The notes below the pieces were generated by a model, which was not told where the DNA came from, ran no database searches, and saw only the letters and a program-made list of their open reading frames with translations. From Planctomycetota bacterium (GTDB lineage Bacteria > Planctomycetota > Phycisphaerae > Phycisphaerales > SM1A02): a stretch of 52,575 nucleotides of DNA. The stretch lies in contig JAFMML010000016.1 in NCBI GenBank assembly GCA_017859745.1, positions 1-52,575 of the forward strand, in the 5' to 3' direction. Below, piece by piece: positions 45,301-52,251 of the stretch (the stretch's first letter is position 1; each line of letters opens with the position of its first letter). A program made the position numbers and the translations under genes.

Positions 45301-46300
45301 CCTTCGCCTGAGCGGTCTCCTCGGCGAGGGTCCCGTCGAGCTTCGCATCGGCCCGCTTGCGGGCTTCGGCGGCCTCCTTGACGGCGACCTCCGCGCTGCG
45401 GTCGATGATCGCCGCCGCGGTGGAGAAGGACCGGTAGATCCGACGGACCTGCGCCTTGGCGACGCCGTGCGCCAGCAGCAGCAGCAGCAGCGACGCCCCG
45501 ACGCCGGCACCGGCACCGAGTCCGATGGCGAGCCCGTCTCCGCCGTCGCGGAAGGCCATCGCCGTCGCTCCGATCGCGGCACCGGGCAGGAGCAGCAGCA
45601 GCGGAAAGACGTTTCGGAAGACCAGTGGGAGCGTCAGCTTCTCGATCGCCTCGGCGTGCTTGCGAAGGTCCAGCAGCGCCACCGGCACCGCCGTCGCTCC
45701 CTTGGACTCTCGGGCGATCCGCTCCTCGTCGACGGCGGACTTCGGCAGTCCTTGCCGGCAGCGGCGCAGGTGGGTCCGGAGTCGTTCCCGCAACTCCTCC
45801 AGGACCGCACGGGCTTCGGCGATGCGCTCCCGCACCGCGTCGACGTCCCGCTGGTTCCGTTCAAGGCCGCTCTCATGCACGCTGTCGGCCAGCCAGACGG
45901 CGTCGGCGAGCAGCTTGCGGGTCTCCTCCTCGGACTGCTCGGCGCGATCGATCGCTTCCTGTCGCGCGTTCTCGAGTTCGCGGTCGATGCGCTGCAGTCG
46001 CTCCCCGTAGCGATGGTTCTCCCGCTCGATGGTCTCCTCGCGGGCCCGTTCGGCCGATGCGAGGGCCTGTTCGCGTTCGTGCTGGCTGCGAGAACGGCCT
46101 TCGCGGTGCAACCGCTCGCCGTCGGCGAGACGGCCTTCGAGACGCTGTCTGGCCTCCGCGGCGGTCGTGGCGAATCGGCGGGCGGCGTCGAGAAGGTCCC
46201 GACACGCTCCGCCAGCACGATCGGCGGGATCCGCCACCGGGAGCGGTCCGGCGTCGAGAGGCGATGAATCCGGCGTTGGGTTCGGGTTCGACGAGCTCAT
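42359..46300 (-). CDS. FtsK/SpoIIIE-type ATPase of a type VII secretion-like system (EccC/EssC-like)
   Basis: This 1313-residue membrane ATPase has the following order: a coiled coil (about 35-185), two TM helices (about 228-248 and 257-282), a second coiled coil (about 285-445), then three FtsK-like P-loop modules. Module 1 (about 505-690) has no Walker A. Module 2 is intact: GKTGSGKST (782-790), VDFKKGVEFK, Walker B TLLVIDEFQEL (886-) and a GSQTLGGAYS sensor. Module 3 (about 1090-1300) is degenerate (GQQIETTLG; LLIHGLHRF). EccC/EssC likewise have two TM helices and serial FtsK modules, but not the long coiled coils. It ends an operon with a WXG100 gene, so secretion of that protein is the inferred role. 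DNA translocation is less likely, as no gamma domain is seen. Confidence 0.88.
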   Translation of the reverse strand: MSSSNPNPTPDSSPLDAGPLPVADPADRAGGACRDLLDAARRFATTAAEARQRLEGRLADGERLHREGRSRSQHEREQALASAERAREETIERENHRYGERLQRIDRELENARQEAIDRAEQSEEETRKLLADAVWLADSVHESGLERNQRDVDAVRERIAEARAVLEELRERLRTHLRRCRQGLPKSAVDEERIARESKGATAVPVALLDLRKHAEAIEKLTLPLVFRNVFPLLLLLPGAAIGATAMAFRDGGDGLAIGLGAGAGVGASLLLLLLAHGVAKAQVRRIYRSFSTAAAIIDRSAEVAVKEAAEARKRADAKLDGTLAEETAQAKATYEPVLAEVVAKREARIAQLAELRPKYREKARTDRDEAIAAAERAARETADATERRHRDEMGEIDRRLESNRSEAGDEHDRIVAANRDAWTEAQRLFSEASAALDALAAPRAAPWTASSWSSWNPADAPGLPIAVGRLRFEAKNHLADAEHAADLPSPLPEAVDLPLLLDLPARRGLLIETDAEQRDRGLAALQAAVLRILTTLPAGKVRLTLVDPVGLGANFAGFMHLADEDQQLVGDRIWTEPRHIEQRLTDLTEHMETVIQKYLRNEFDSIDAYNEKAGEIAEPYRVLVVADLPANLTETAAKRLASILESGARCGVLTLVLRDLRAELPPTLKAEDLARGVVRLAPQESGRLAAMIGGLEALPLSLDEEPPADLLQSLAGRIGSSARDASRVEVPFEAIAPAGDRRWSMDSGSKLAVSLGRAGATRLQQLVLGVGTAQHVLIAGKTGSGKSTLLHAMISNLCAWYGPDQVQLYLVDFKKGVEFKTYATHRLPHVKAVAVESDREFGLSVLQGLDAELKRRGDLFRAAGTQDLKGFRAARPDEPMPRTLLVIDEFQELFTEDDRVASEAGLLLDRIARQGRAFGVHAVLGSQTLGGAYSIARSTMGQMGVRIALQCSEADAQVILSDDNSAARLLSRPGEAIYNDAGGLVEGNSPFQVVWLSEEVRDRVLADVVALAGERGLPPALPLVFEGSAPASLESNAPLAGLLRNPAPPDTRELLRWWIGDPVAIRDPACAEFRRQPGANLVVVGQQIETTLGMLASGVLGAAAQREASRLRVWAIDGTPSDDPSFGVLPGIVERLPGEHRVLSVRNLPDALTELAEEIVARQDDPARESPTTVLLIHGLHRFRDLRRAEDDYGFSADDGPPKPDKLFASILREGPPVGVHVVASADTVPNLQRVVDRSGLREFDWRVALQMGAGDSSTLIDTPLASRLGMTRGYLHSEEQGLLEKFRPYPPPEGAFIDATLARLGERTNG

Positions 46301-46309
46301 GGGGGTAGC

Positions 46310-46522
46310 TCAGCCGCACTCGCGCCGAACCGTCGCGATGGTATCGCGCATCTTCTCCATCGCCGACACCGCCGATCGGATTCGACCGTCGAGCGGTTCG
46401 ATCTGCCGCTCCTGCAGCGCGTGGCGCACGGGGTCGTCCCAGACGTCGCAGACCCGCCCCCATCGAAGGAGCAGTTCCTTGTGGACCAGCTGCAGGCGGG
46501 CTCGGGCGGACTCGACGCTCAT
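46310..46522 (-). CDS. Small helical protein of the WXG100/FtsK operon, unknown
   Basis: This 70-residue protein lies between the 237-residue gene (4-nt ATGA overlap) and the FtsK-type gene (9-nt gap). It reads as two helices joined by a short turn around VWDDPV, with Trp21 and Trp28 close to it, then a basic end (RDTIATVRRECG). Size and helix-turn-helix layout recall WXG100 proteins, though the W-x-G motif itself is absent. It may be a second small substrate or partner, as in EsxA/EsxB pairs. This is inference, and I know of no named family. Confidence 0.7.
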   Translation of the reverse strand: MSVESARARLQLVHKELLLRWGRVCDVWDDPVRHALQERQIEPLDGRIRSAVSAMEKMRDTIATVRRECG

Positions 46523-47232
46523 GCCTCGGCCTCGCGATCGGGGGGCGTGCGTGAAGAGGACCCGGGCACGGCGTCGGCCGCGGTGTCGGCCGTCGATTCG
46601 GGGGCATCCGTCACGGTGCGGCGTCGCAGCATCGATCGCAGATCGTTGCCGCCACCCGCCGGGGGCGTCGTGGTGGTGGATCCGCTCGAGACCACCGCCT
46701 CGATCGTGGGAATGCCCTCGACGAGGGCTCGCAGATCCGGCGCCTTGGTGTGGAGATACGCCTCGAGCGACGCGACCGCCCGCTTGAGCATCTCGACCGA
46801 AGCGGGGAGCTCCCGATCCAGCACCGCGGAGAGGCCTGCGACCGAACCCTTGTAGCGGGCCGCTTCCTGACCGAGATGGACGGACCAGTGCTTGATGCGG
46901 CGCAGGCGGTGTTCGGCCTCGGCGACCGCGGCCTGCCACTTCTTGACCGCGAGCTTCTCGTCGACGGCCGAGGGTGGGCGATCCTTCGAGGAGATCCGGT
47001 TCTGCTTGATGAACAGCGCGCTCTTGGCGCGGACGAGTTCCTCGTTGGCCTTCTTGAGACGCTGCTGCCAGTGGAACTTGCGGTCTCGTTCCAGCCAGAC
47101 CAGCATCCGCTGCACCTCGGCGTCGGCTTCGGAGAGCGCGTTGCGGGCGTCGAAGATGAACTCCTGCAGCGAGGTGCGAAACCGCTCGAGGCTGTCGATG
47201 CTCGCGACGCGGGCGCCGTCGGGACTCGCCAT
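46519..47232 (-). CDS. Helical protein of the WXG100/FtsK operon, unknown
   Basis: This 237-residue protein has no recognised family. It is almost all helix and heptad-rich to about residue 165 (LERFRTSLQEFIFDARNALSEAD, then MLVWLERDRKFHWQQRLKKANEELVRAKSALF). A conserved-looking aromatic patch (KHWSVHLGQEAARYKGS) and a Thr/Pro/Gly-rich, probably disordered tail (SSGSTTTTPPAGGG) follow. It has no signal peptide or TM helix. It starts 24 nt after the WXG100 gene, with AAGGAG 10 nt before the ATG, and overlaps the next gene by 4 nt. Position suggests a chaperone, adaptor or large LXG-like substrate of the ATPase; which one is unknown. Confidence 0.78.
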   Translation of the reverse strand: MASPDGARVASIDSLERFRTSLQEFIFDARNALSEADAEVQRMLVWLERDRKFHWQQRLKKANEELVRAKSALFIKQNRISSKDRPPSAVDEKLAVKKWQAAVAEAEHRLRRIKHWSVHLGQEAARYKGSVAGLSAVLDRELPASVEMLKRAVASLEAYLHTKAPDLRALVEGIPTIEAVVSSGSTTTTPPAGGGNDLRSMLRRRTVTDAPESTADTAADAVPGSSSRTPPDREAEA

Positions 47233-47256
47233 GGCGAAGGCTCCTTCGCGACCGGG

Positions 47257-47529
47257 TCAACGCTGGTTCAGGTACTCGTCGATGCGATCGGCCTTGCGCA
47301 TCAGGAAGGGCACGTGGACCTCGGCGGCCTTCACGAAGCGGCCCAGCACCTTCAGCGTCTGATCGAACTCCTCGGCGAAACGAGTCTGCTCCTGGTCCTT
47401 CCAGGTCTCGGAAAGCTGACTCATGCGGGCCTGCAACCCGCTCATGCGGGCCTGCATCTCGTTGGTGCTCTTGCGGAGTTCGCCGGCGAAGCGGCGGAGC
47501 TCCTCGGGGTCGACGATCGCCTTGGCCAT
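47257..47529 (-). CDS. WXG100-family protein (type VII secretion target-like)
   Basis: This 90-residue all-helical protein has the ESAT-6/WXG100 size and hairpin pattern. The first helix runs to about residue 40 (DPEELRRFAGELRKSTNEM), the turn holds Trp43 in ETWKDQEQ (W-K-D, a common variant of W-x-G), and the second helix (RFAEEFDQTLKVLGRFVKAAEVHV) follows, with a short C-terminal helix. A Y-x3-D/E-type export signal is not exact: DRIDEYLNQR ends the protein with Tyr in place. It heads the operon to the FtsK-type ATPase. A GGAG lies 7 nt before the ATG. Its start is 47 nt after the thiolase stop on the same strand, so read-through transcription is possible. Confidence 0.85.
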   Translation of the reverse strand: MAKAIVDPEELRRFAGELRKSTNEMQARMSGLQARMSQLSETWKDQEQTRFAEEFDQTLKVLGRFVKAAEVHVPFLMRKADRIDEYLNQR

Positions 47530-47576
47530 GGAGTGACTCCGTTGCGGGGATCTCGAAGAGGGGGAGGGGCGCCGAA

Positions 47577-48758
47577 TCAGCGACGTACGAGCATGCTGAC
47601 CGCGTTGCCGCCGCCGAGGCAGAGGCTGCAGACGCCGGTGGTGCCCCCGGTGCGAACGAGCTGATGAAGCAGGGTGACCAGCACCCGGGCACCGCTGGCG
47701 CCGATGGGATGGCCCAGGGCGATGCCGCCCCCGCAGACGTTGAGCTTCTCCTCGGGCACGCCGAGGTGCTTGATGTCGGCGAGGACCTGGGCCGCGAACG
47801 CCTCGTTGATCTCGAAGAGGTCGATGTCGCCGACCGAGAGGCCCTGCTTCGCGAGCAGCCTCTCGATGCCGACCGCCGGCGCGAAGAAGAGCTTCTTCGG
47901 CTCGACTCCGGCGGTGTTGTAGTCGACGATCGTCGCGATCGGCGTCGCCCCGAGGGCCTTCGCCTTCGCGAGACTGGTCACGACCACCGCGGCGGCCCCG
48001 TCGGAGATCTGGCTGGCGTTGCCGGCGGTGACGCTGCCGTCCTTCGTGAACGCCGGACGCAGCTTCGCGAGGGCCTCGGCGCTGGAGCCGGGTCGGAAGC
48101 CCTCGTCGCGGGCGACGCCCTCGCGGCTCTTGCACTGCTCCGCAGACAGCGGGACGACCTCGGTATCGAAGTGGCCCGCCTCCCAGGCCGCTTCGGCGCG
48201 GTTGTGGCTGGCGGCGCTGAAGCGATCCTGCTCTTCCCGGGAGACTCCGTGTTCGCCGGCGATCCACTCCGCGGCGTTGCCCATCGGCCACTGCTCGAAG
48301 GCGCACGTGAGGCCGTCCGCGGCCATGTGGTCCTGCATGGTCGTCGGCCCGTACTTGACGCCGGCACGCACATGGGCGAAGTGCGGCGCGAGATCCATGT
48401 TCTCCATGCCGCCGGCGACGGCGACGTCGATGTCGCCGCAACGGATCGCCCGTGCGGCCAGCATCACGCTCTCGAGTCCGGACCCGCAGACCTTGTTGAC
48501 GGTGACCGCGGTGACCGCGTCGGGAATGCCCGCCTTGAGGGCGGCCTGACGCGCCGGATTCTGCCCGACGCCGGCCTGCAGGACGCAGCCCATGAAGACC
48601 TCTTCGACCGCCGCGGGATCGAGCTTCGCATCGGCCATCGCGGCGGCGATCGCATACGAACCCAGATCGGGGGCGGGGACGCGGGCGAGGCCGCCCATGA
48701 AGCGACCGATCGGAGTGCGGCGAGCGGCGAGGATCACGGGCGTGCGGTCGTCGGACAT
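47577..48758 (-). CDS. Acetyl-CoA C-acyltransferase (thiolase)
   Basis: This 393-residue cytosolic thiolase has the acyl-accepting Cys near residue 91 in NKVCGSGLESVM, the GGMENM loop, NEAFAAQVLADI, the catalytic His in GGGIALGHPIGASGARVL, and the second Cys in CSLCLGGGNAVSML. Its length and GMENM..AP segment fit the biosynthetic/degradative acetyl-CoA acetyltransferase (AtoB/PhaA) group. It could condense acetyl-CoA or cleave acetoacetyl-CoA; the window holds no other gene of either route. GGAG lies 10 nt before the ATG. It is divergent from fbp across 285 nt. Confidence 0.94.
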   Translation of the reverse strand: MSDDRTPVILAARRTPIGRFMGGLARVPAPDLGSYAIAAAMADAKLDPAAVEEVFMGCVLQAGVGQNPARQAALKAGIPDAVTAVTVNKVCGSGLESVMLAARAIRCGDIDVAVAGGMENMDLAPHFAHVRAGVKYGPTTMQDHMAADGLTCAFEQWPMGNAAEWIAGEHGVSREEQDRFSAASHNRAEAAWEAGHFDTEVVPLSAEQCKSREGVARDEGFRPGSSAEALAKLRPAFTKDGSVTAGNASQISDGAAAVVVTSLAKAKALGATPIATIVDYNTAGVEPKKLFFAPAVGIERLLAKQGLSVGDIDLFEINEAFAAQVLADIKHLGVPEEKLNVCGGGIALGHPIGASGARVLVTLLHQLVRTGGTTGVCSLCLGGGNAVSMLVRR

Positions 48759-49043
48759 CGGGGTCTCCAGAGCGTCGGTGTCGGGTGCTGGTCGGGGATC
48801 AACGGGGCGAATCGGTCGTGGAGGACCGATAGCCTGATGGTCGGTCGGCGTGGAACTGGCGGGGGATCGCAGGGTGGCCGATGACCCCGCGAAGCGAGAA
48901 CCGCTCCCGACCGGATGTCGGGGCACCGTGTGCTGCGGCGACGCCTTCGAGCACGCCTCGCTTGCGATCCCCGTCGCGGGTCGGATGATACTCCGCTCTG
49001 CCGGCGGGTCTCGTCCGGTTTCGCCCCTCGGGAGCCTCGTTCG
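48759..49043. other. Divergent intergenic region thiolase/fbp
   Basis: This 285-nt gap has no credible gene. On the plus strand TTGCGA (48962) and GATACT (48987) are 19 nt apart, a poor promoter candidate for fbp. GGGAG lies about 9 nt before the fbp ATG. On the minus strand only the thiolase ribosome site is recognisable. Confidence 0.3.
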
Positions 49044-50063
49044 ATGCAGGACCGCCCCCACGCCGACGTCGTCCGCGACAACCTGACCTCGATCCAGGCC
49101 CACATCCTTCAGGAGGAGCGGCGGCACCCCGGGGCGAGCGGCGACTTCTCGATGATCATCTCGGCGATCAGCCTTGCCGGGAAGGCGATCGCGGCGAAGG
49201 TCCGCCGCGCGAACCTCGAGGACGTGCTCGGGGCGTTCGGCACCACCAACGTGCAGGGCGAGGGTCAGCAGAAGCTCGACGTCATCGCCAACGAGATCAT
49301 CATGAAGTGCCTCGGCGACCGGGTCAGCGTCGCGCTCCTCGCCTCGGAGGAGGACGAGGAGCCGACGATCCTGAGGCGGGGCGGCGAGGGCGGCAAGTAC
49401 TGCGTGCTGTTCGATCCGCTCGACGGATCGAGCAACATCGACTGCGCGATGCCGGTCGGCACCATCTTCACCGTGCTGCGGAACGATCCCACGATCAAGG
49501 GCAGCGTCGAGACGGTCTGCCAGGCCGGTCGCGACCAGGTCGCCGCGGGCTACGTGCTGTACGGCTCCGCGACGATCATGGTGCTGACCACCGGCTCGGG
49601 CGTGGACATGTTCGTCCTCGACCACTCCGTGGGCAGCTTCCTGCTCGTCCGCCGCGGGGTGCGGATCCCCAAGTCGGCGAAGACCTACTCCGTCAACGAG
49701 GCCAACGCCCTGCAGTTCCCCGCGGGCTACCGGCGGTTTCTCGACGAGGCCAAGGCCTCCGGCTACTCGAGCCGCTACATCGGTTCGATGGTCGCCGACG
49801 TGCACCGCACCCTGCTTGCCGGAGGGTTGTTCATGTACCCCCCGACGACCTCGAAGCCCGACGGCAAGATCCGCATGCTCTACGAGGCGAACCCGCTCGC
49901 GTTCATCATCGAGCAGGCCGGCGGCATGGCCTACAGCGGCCTCAAGCGCACGCTCGACCTGAAGCCCGCCGAACTGCATCAACGCATCCCGGTCGCGATG
50001 GGCAGCCCTGAACAGGTCGACGGCCTGCTCGCGTCGTTGCGAGAACACGGCGAGCAGGCCTGA
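49044..50063 (+). CDS. fbp: Fructose-1,6-bisphosphatase class I
   Basis: This 339-residue enzyme hydrolyses fructose-1,6-bisphosphate to fructose-6-phosphate in gluconeogenesis or the pentose phosphate cycle. Class I landmarks are GEGQQKLDVIANE, the metal site ASEEDEEP (EE...), the core FDPLDGSSNID (D-P-x-D-G-S-S), GYVLYGSATIMVLTTG, YSSRYIGSMVADVHRTLLAGGLFMYP and LYEANPLAFIIEQAGG. The last stretch also includes sugar-phosphate binding residues. The start ATG follows a GGGAG site. The small zinc-ribbon gene follows 24 nt downstream. Confidence 0.97.
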   Translation: MQDRPHADVVRDNLTSIQAHILQEERRHPGASGDFSMIISAISLAGKAIAAKVRRANLEDVLGAFGTTNVQGEGQQKLDVIANEIIMKCLGDRVSVALLASEEDEEPTILRRGGEGGKYCVLFDPLDGSSNIDCAMPVGTIFTVLRNDPTIKGSVETVCQAGRDQVAAGYVLYGSATIMVLTTGSGVDMFVLDHSVGSFLLVRRGVRIPKSAKTYSVNEANALQFPAGYRRFLDEAKASGYSSRYIGSMVADVHRTLLAGGLFMYPPTTSKPDGKIRMLYEANPLAFIIEQAGGMAYSGLKRTLDLKPAELHQRIPVAMGSPEQVDGLLASLREHGEQA

Positions 50064-50087
50064 AACGGACGCCGCGTTCCGACGACG

Positions 50088-50600
50088 ATGCCGAAGGAAC
50101 CTCCCGACTTCGACTGCCGCAGTGCGTGGCAGGTGCTTCGCCTTCGGCTCCGCGACTGGATGTGGCCGACCGCGATCGCGGTCGCGATCGCGATCCCGAT
50201 CGCCGGTCGCACCGGAGGCGAGACGTACAAGATCGGCTCGATCACCGACTACGCGAACTCGTTCGGGGCGTTGATGCTGTGGCTCGCGGCGATCTTCTTC
50301 ACGGGCTTCCGGTGGTGCATGGTCGGCCGACTGCGCCCGCGGGATCGCCACCGCTGTGCGCGATGCGGCTATCCGACCACCGGCCTCGACGATCGCGATC
50401 CGACGAGCCTCTGCCCGGAATGCGGTGCGGATGCCACGACGCGACGGGTGCCGACGATTCGATCGGGTCTTCGGGAGACGTTCCGGGGGGTCCCGATCCG
50501 GCGATACCTGATCGATCTGCCGGGCATCCTGGTGATGCTCTATCCGCTCCTGGGGATCGTGGCGATGCTGCTGATGATCTTCGGGGTGATCGACGACTGA
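50088..50600 (+). CDS. Small membrane protein with zinc ribbon, unknown
   Basis: This 170-residue protein has three predicted TM helices (about 25-40, 58-76 and 147-167) and a cytoplasmic-size loop bearing C-x2-C-G-Y...L-C-P-E-C-G (CARCGYPTTGLDDRD, then LCPECGAD). This zinc-ribbon signature, usually C..CGYDL.GL....CPECG, is very frequent in planctomycete membrane proteins of unknown function. The first helix is encoded by a run of alternating Ala/Ile codons that makes the DNA rich in GCGATCGC-like palindromes. It lies 24 nt after fbp, so it may be co-transcribed, but no functional link is evident. Confidence 0.8.
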   Translation: MPKEPPDFDCRSAWQVLRLRLRDWMWPTAIAVAIAIPIAGRTGGETYKIGSITDYANSFGALMLWLAAIFFTGFRWCMVGRLRPRDRHRCARCGYPTTGLDDRDPTSLCPECGADATTRRVPTIRSGLRETFRGVPIRRYLIDLPGILVMLYPLLGIVAMLLMIFGVIDD

Positions 50601-50624
50601 AGCCGCGGTCGTTGGGCGGGGCCG

Positions 50625-52184
50625 CTACTCGAACCGTCCGCGATCGGCGATCGCGAAGTGCTGGATCGACCGCAGGCCCGTGGCGTCGAGCGTGGGCAGG
50701 CCGTGGAGACGCTCGATCAGCGGCTTGGGATCGTCCATCGCAAGACGGCCGAGGACCTCGAACTTGTTCGCGAGAATGCCCTCGAGATCGGCGGTGGTGT
50801 TGCGGGCGTGGCCGGAGGGATACATCACCAGGCCGCTGTCGATCGTCCGGCCGTCGGCGAGGGTCATCTCGATCGAGGTCGGGATGCCGTCGGGGTAGCG
50901 TCGGTCGTACTCCTCGCCGCCGTGGGCGAACTCGATCTTCGCCATGAGGGCTCGGGTGGTGGAGTCGTCGATCGCGGCGGCGTCGTAGTCGTGCGGTTCG
51001 AGGATCAGGCGCTTCCAGATCGCGTCGTTGTCGGTCGGCAGCTCGCCGGCCGCGGCGGCCTCGATCGCCTTGCGGAGCTTGCGGGAGACGATGAAGACCA
51101 TCGAATGGTCCGCGCTCTGCCGAGTGCGGGGGTCGCGCTTCGCAGGGTCGCCGATGATTCCGAAGGCGGGCTCGTAGGCGACGATCTTGATGCTCTTGAT
51201 CGCGTCGGCGCTCGAAGCGATCTCGGGATGCTTGGCGAGCAGGTCGACGAGGCCCTGCAGGGCGCCCGCGGACTGGTGCTCGTAGAGACCGAGCTTGAAG
51301 TGCATGCCCATCACCGCGAAGTCGCGACCAGAGTGGGCCAGCACCAGGTCGAACGGACAGTCGCCGGTGGTCGGCTCGAAGAGCCGGAAGACCGCTTCAG
51401 GATTTCTGAAGATGTCCCGGGGGCCGAGAAATCCGCGCATCGAACGCTGCATGGAGACGATCGCGGCCTCGGTCGAGATCGCCGCCGAGGCGCCCTTGCT
51501 GTCGGAGAGCTGCTTGCCGGCGCGGATCGCCCGGAACGGCACGAAGTGGGCGACCACCATGCCGATCGCGGACTCGATCTGCTCGGCGGTCGCGCCGAGC
51601 ATCGCCCCGTAGGTCGCCGCGGAGGCGATCGCCCCGTGCAGGACGTGGTCGATCTTGTAGGTCTTCAGGCTGAAGACCTCGGCGAGGCGGCCGCGGATCT
51701 CGTCGAGCAGGACCATGCCGCGCAGGGCGAAGGCCCCGTCGCGGCCGGCGAGCTGCGCGGCGGCGAGGGGGACGGCGTAGAAGTCGTTGTGGCCGAACTC
51801 GCCGGCGGTGTGGCCGAGATCGGGGTTGAACCCGAAGTTGGTGCCGTTGGAATCCCACTCCCGCACGGCGTTCGAATCGGCCAGAATCGCCTTCTCCGGG
51901 GCGACCGGAGTGGTCGAGCCGAGGAAGCAGACGCCGTCTGGTCGGGGGTACTCGAGGGCCTCCTTGCGAAGGACCAGCGGGGCGTTGGTGCCCAGGGCGA
52001 TCGCGCTCGCCCCGCACAGGGTCGCATCGATGTGGAAGAGGAGCGTCCGCTCGAGCACCGACGGATCGGGGTTCCCGATCGCGCCGGTCATGAAGTCGAT
52101 GGCAAATCGACCGATGCCGAGGGCCTGGTTGGAGTCGCGGGGAAGGGTGGTGAAGCAGGCGGGATCGGCGGCGGTCGTGGTCAT
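50625..52184 (-). CDS. MmgE/PrpD family protein (2-methylcitrate dehydratase-like)
   Basis: This 519-residue protein belongs to the MmgE/PrpD superfamily, whose best-known members dehydrate 2-methylcitrate or decarboxylate cis-aconitate. Recognisable segments are AVREWDSNGTNF (the family's A-R-x-x-D-x-D region), HTAGEFGHNDFYAVPLAAAQLAG, the YKIDHVLHGAIASAATYGAMLG helix pair, and MHFKLGLYEHQSAGALQGLVDL. It is longer than typical MmgE (~450). No prpB or prpC is in the window, so substrate and pathway are open. The stop is TAG, convergent with the zinc-ribbon gene (24 nt gap). A TACACT box at 52251-52246 lies about 60 nt before the ATG. Confidence 0.88.
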   Translation of the reverse strand: MTTTAADPACFTTLPRDSNQALGIGRFAIDFMTGAIGNPDPSVLERTLLFHIDATLCGASAIALGTNAPLVLRKEALEYPRPDGVCFLGSTTPVAPEKAILADSNAVREWDSNGTNFGFNPDLGHTAGEFGHNDFYAVPLAAAQLAGRDGAFALRGMVLLDEIRGRLAEVFSLKTYKIDHVLHGAIASAATYGAMLGATAEQIESAIGMVVAHFVPFRAIRAGKQLSDSKGASAAISTEAAIVSMQRSMRGFLGPRDIFRNPEAVFRLFEPTTGDCPFDLVLAHSGRDFAVMGMHFKLGLYEHQSAGALQGLVDLLAKHPEIASSADAIKSIKIVAYEPAFGIIGDPAKRDPRTRQSADHSMVFIVSRKLRKAIEAAAAGELPTDNDAIWKRLILEPHDYDAAAIDDSTTRALMAKIEFAHGGEEYDRRYPDGIPTSIEMTLADGRTIDSGLVMYPSGHARNTTADLEGILANKFEVLGRLAMDDPKPLIERLHGLPTLDATGLRSIQHFAIADRGRFE

Positions 52185-52245
52185 GGCTTCTCGAAGCGGG
52201 CGGTGGTTCGATGACGCGGCGGGTCCGTGCCGTCGCGAGTTCCGG

Positions 52246-52251
52246 AGTGTA
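52246..52251 (-). promoter_or_regulatory. TACACT -10-like box for the MmgE/PrpD gene
   Basis: TACACT on the minus strand lies 61 nt upstream of the ATG in the context CTCGTACACTCCG, identical over 13 nt to the box before kdsC. No -35 element is evident at the expected spacing. Confidence 0.35.

Noticed and set aside
45470-45493. CAG-type trinucleotide run in the FtsK-type gene as a repeat element
   Set aside because: It encodes the poly-Leu core of the second TM helix. Codon bias towards CTG is a sufficient explanation.
49164-49300. Frameshift or truncation in fbp because of the short N-terminus
   Set aside because: The frame is intact, the length of 339 residues is normal and all class I motifs are present from residue 28 onward.
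50168-50215. Cluster of GCGATCGC-like palindromes as a HIP1-type or protein-binding array
   Set aside because: It lies inside a TM helix of alternating Ala and Ile codons (GCG/ATC), which produces the pattern automatically.
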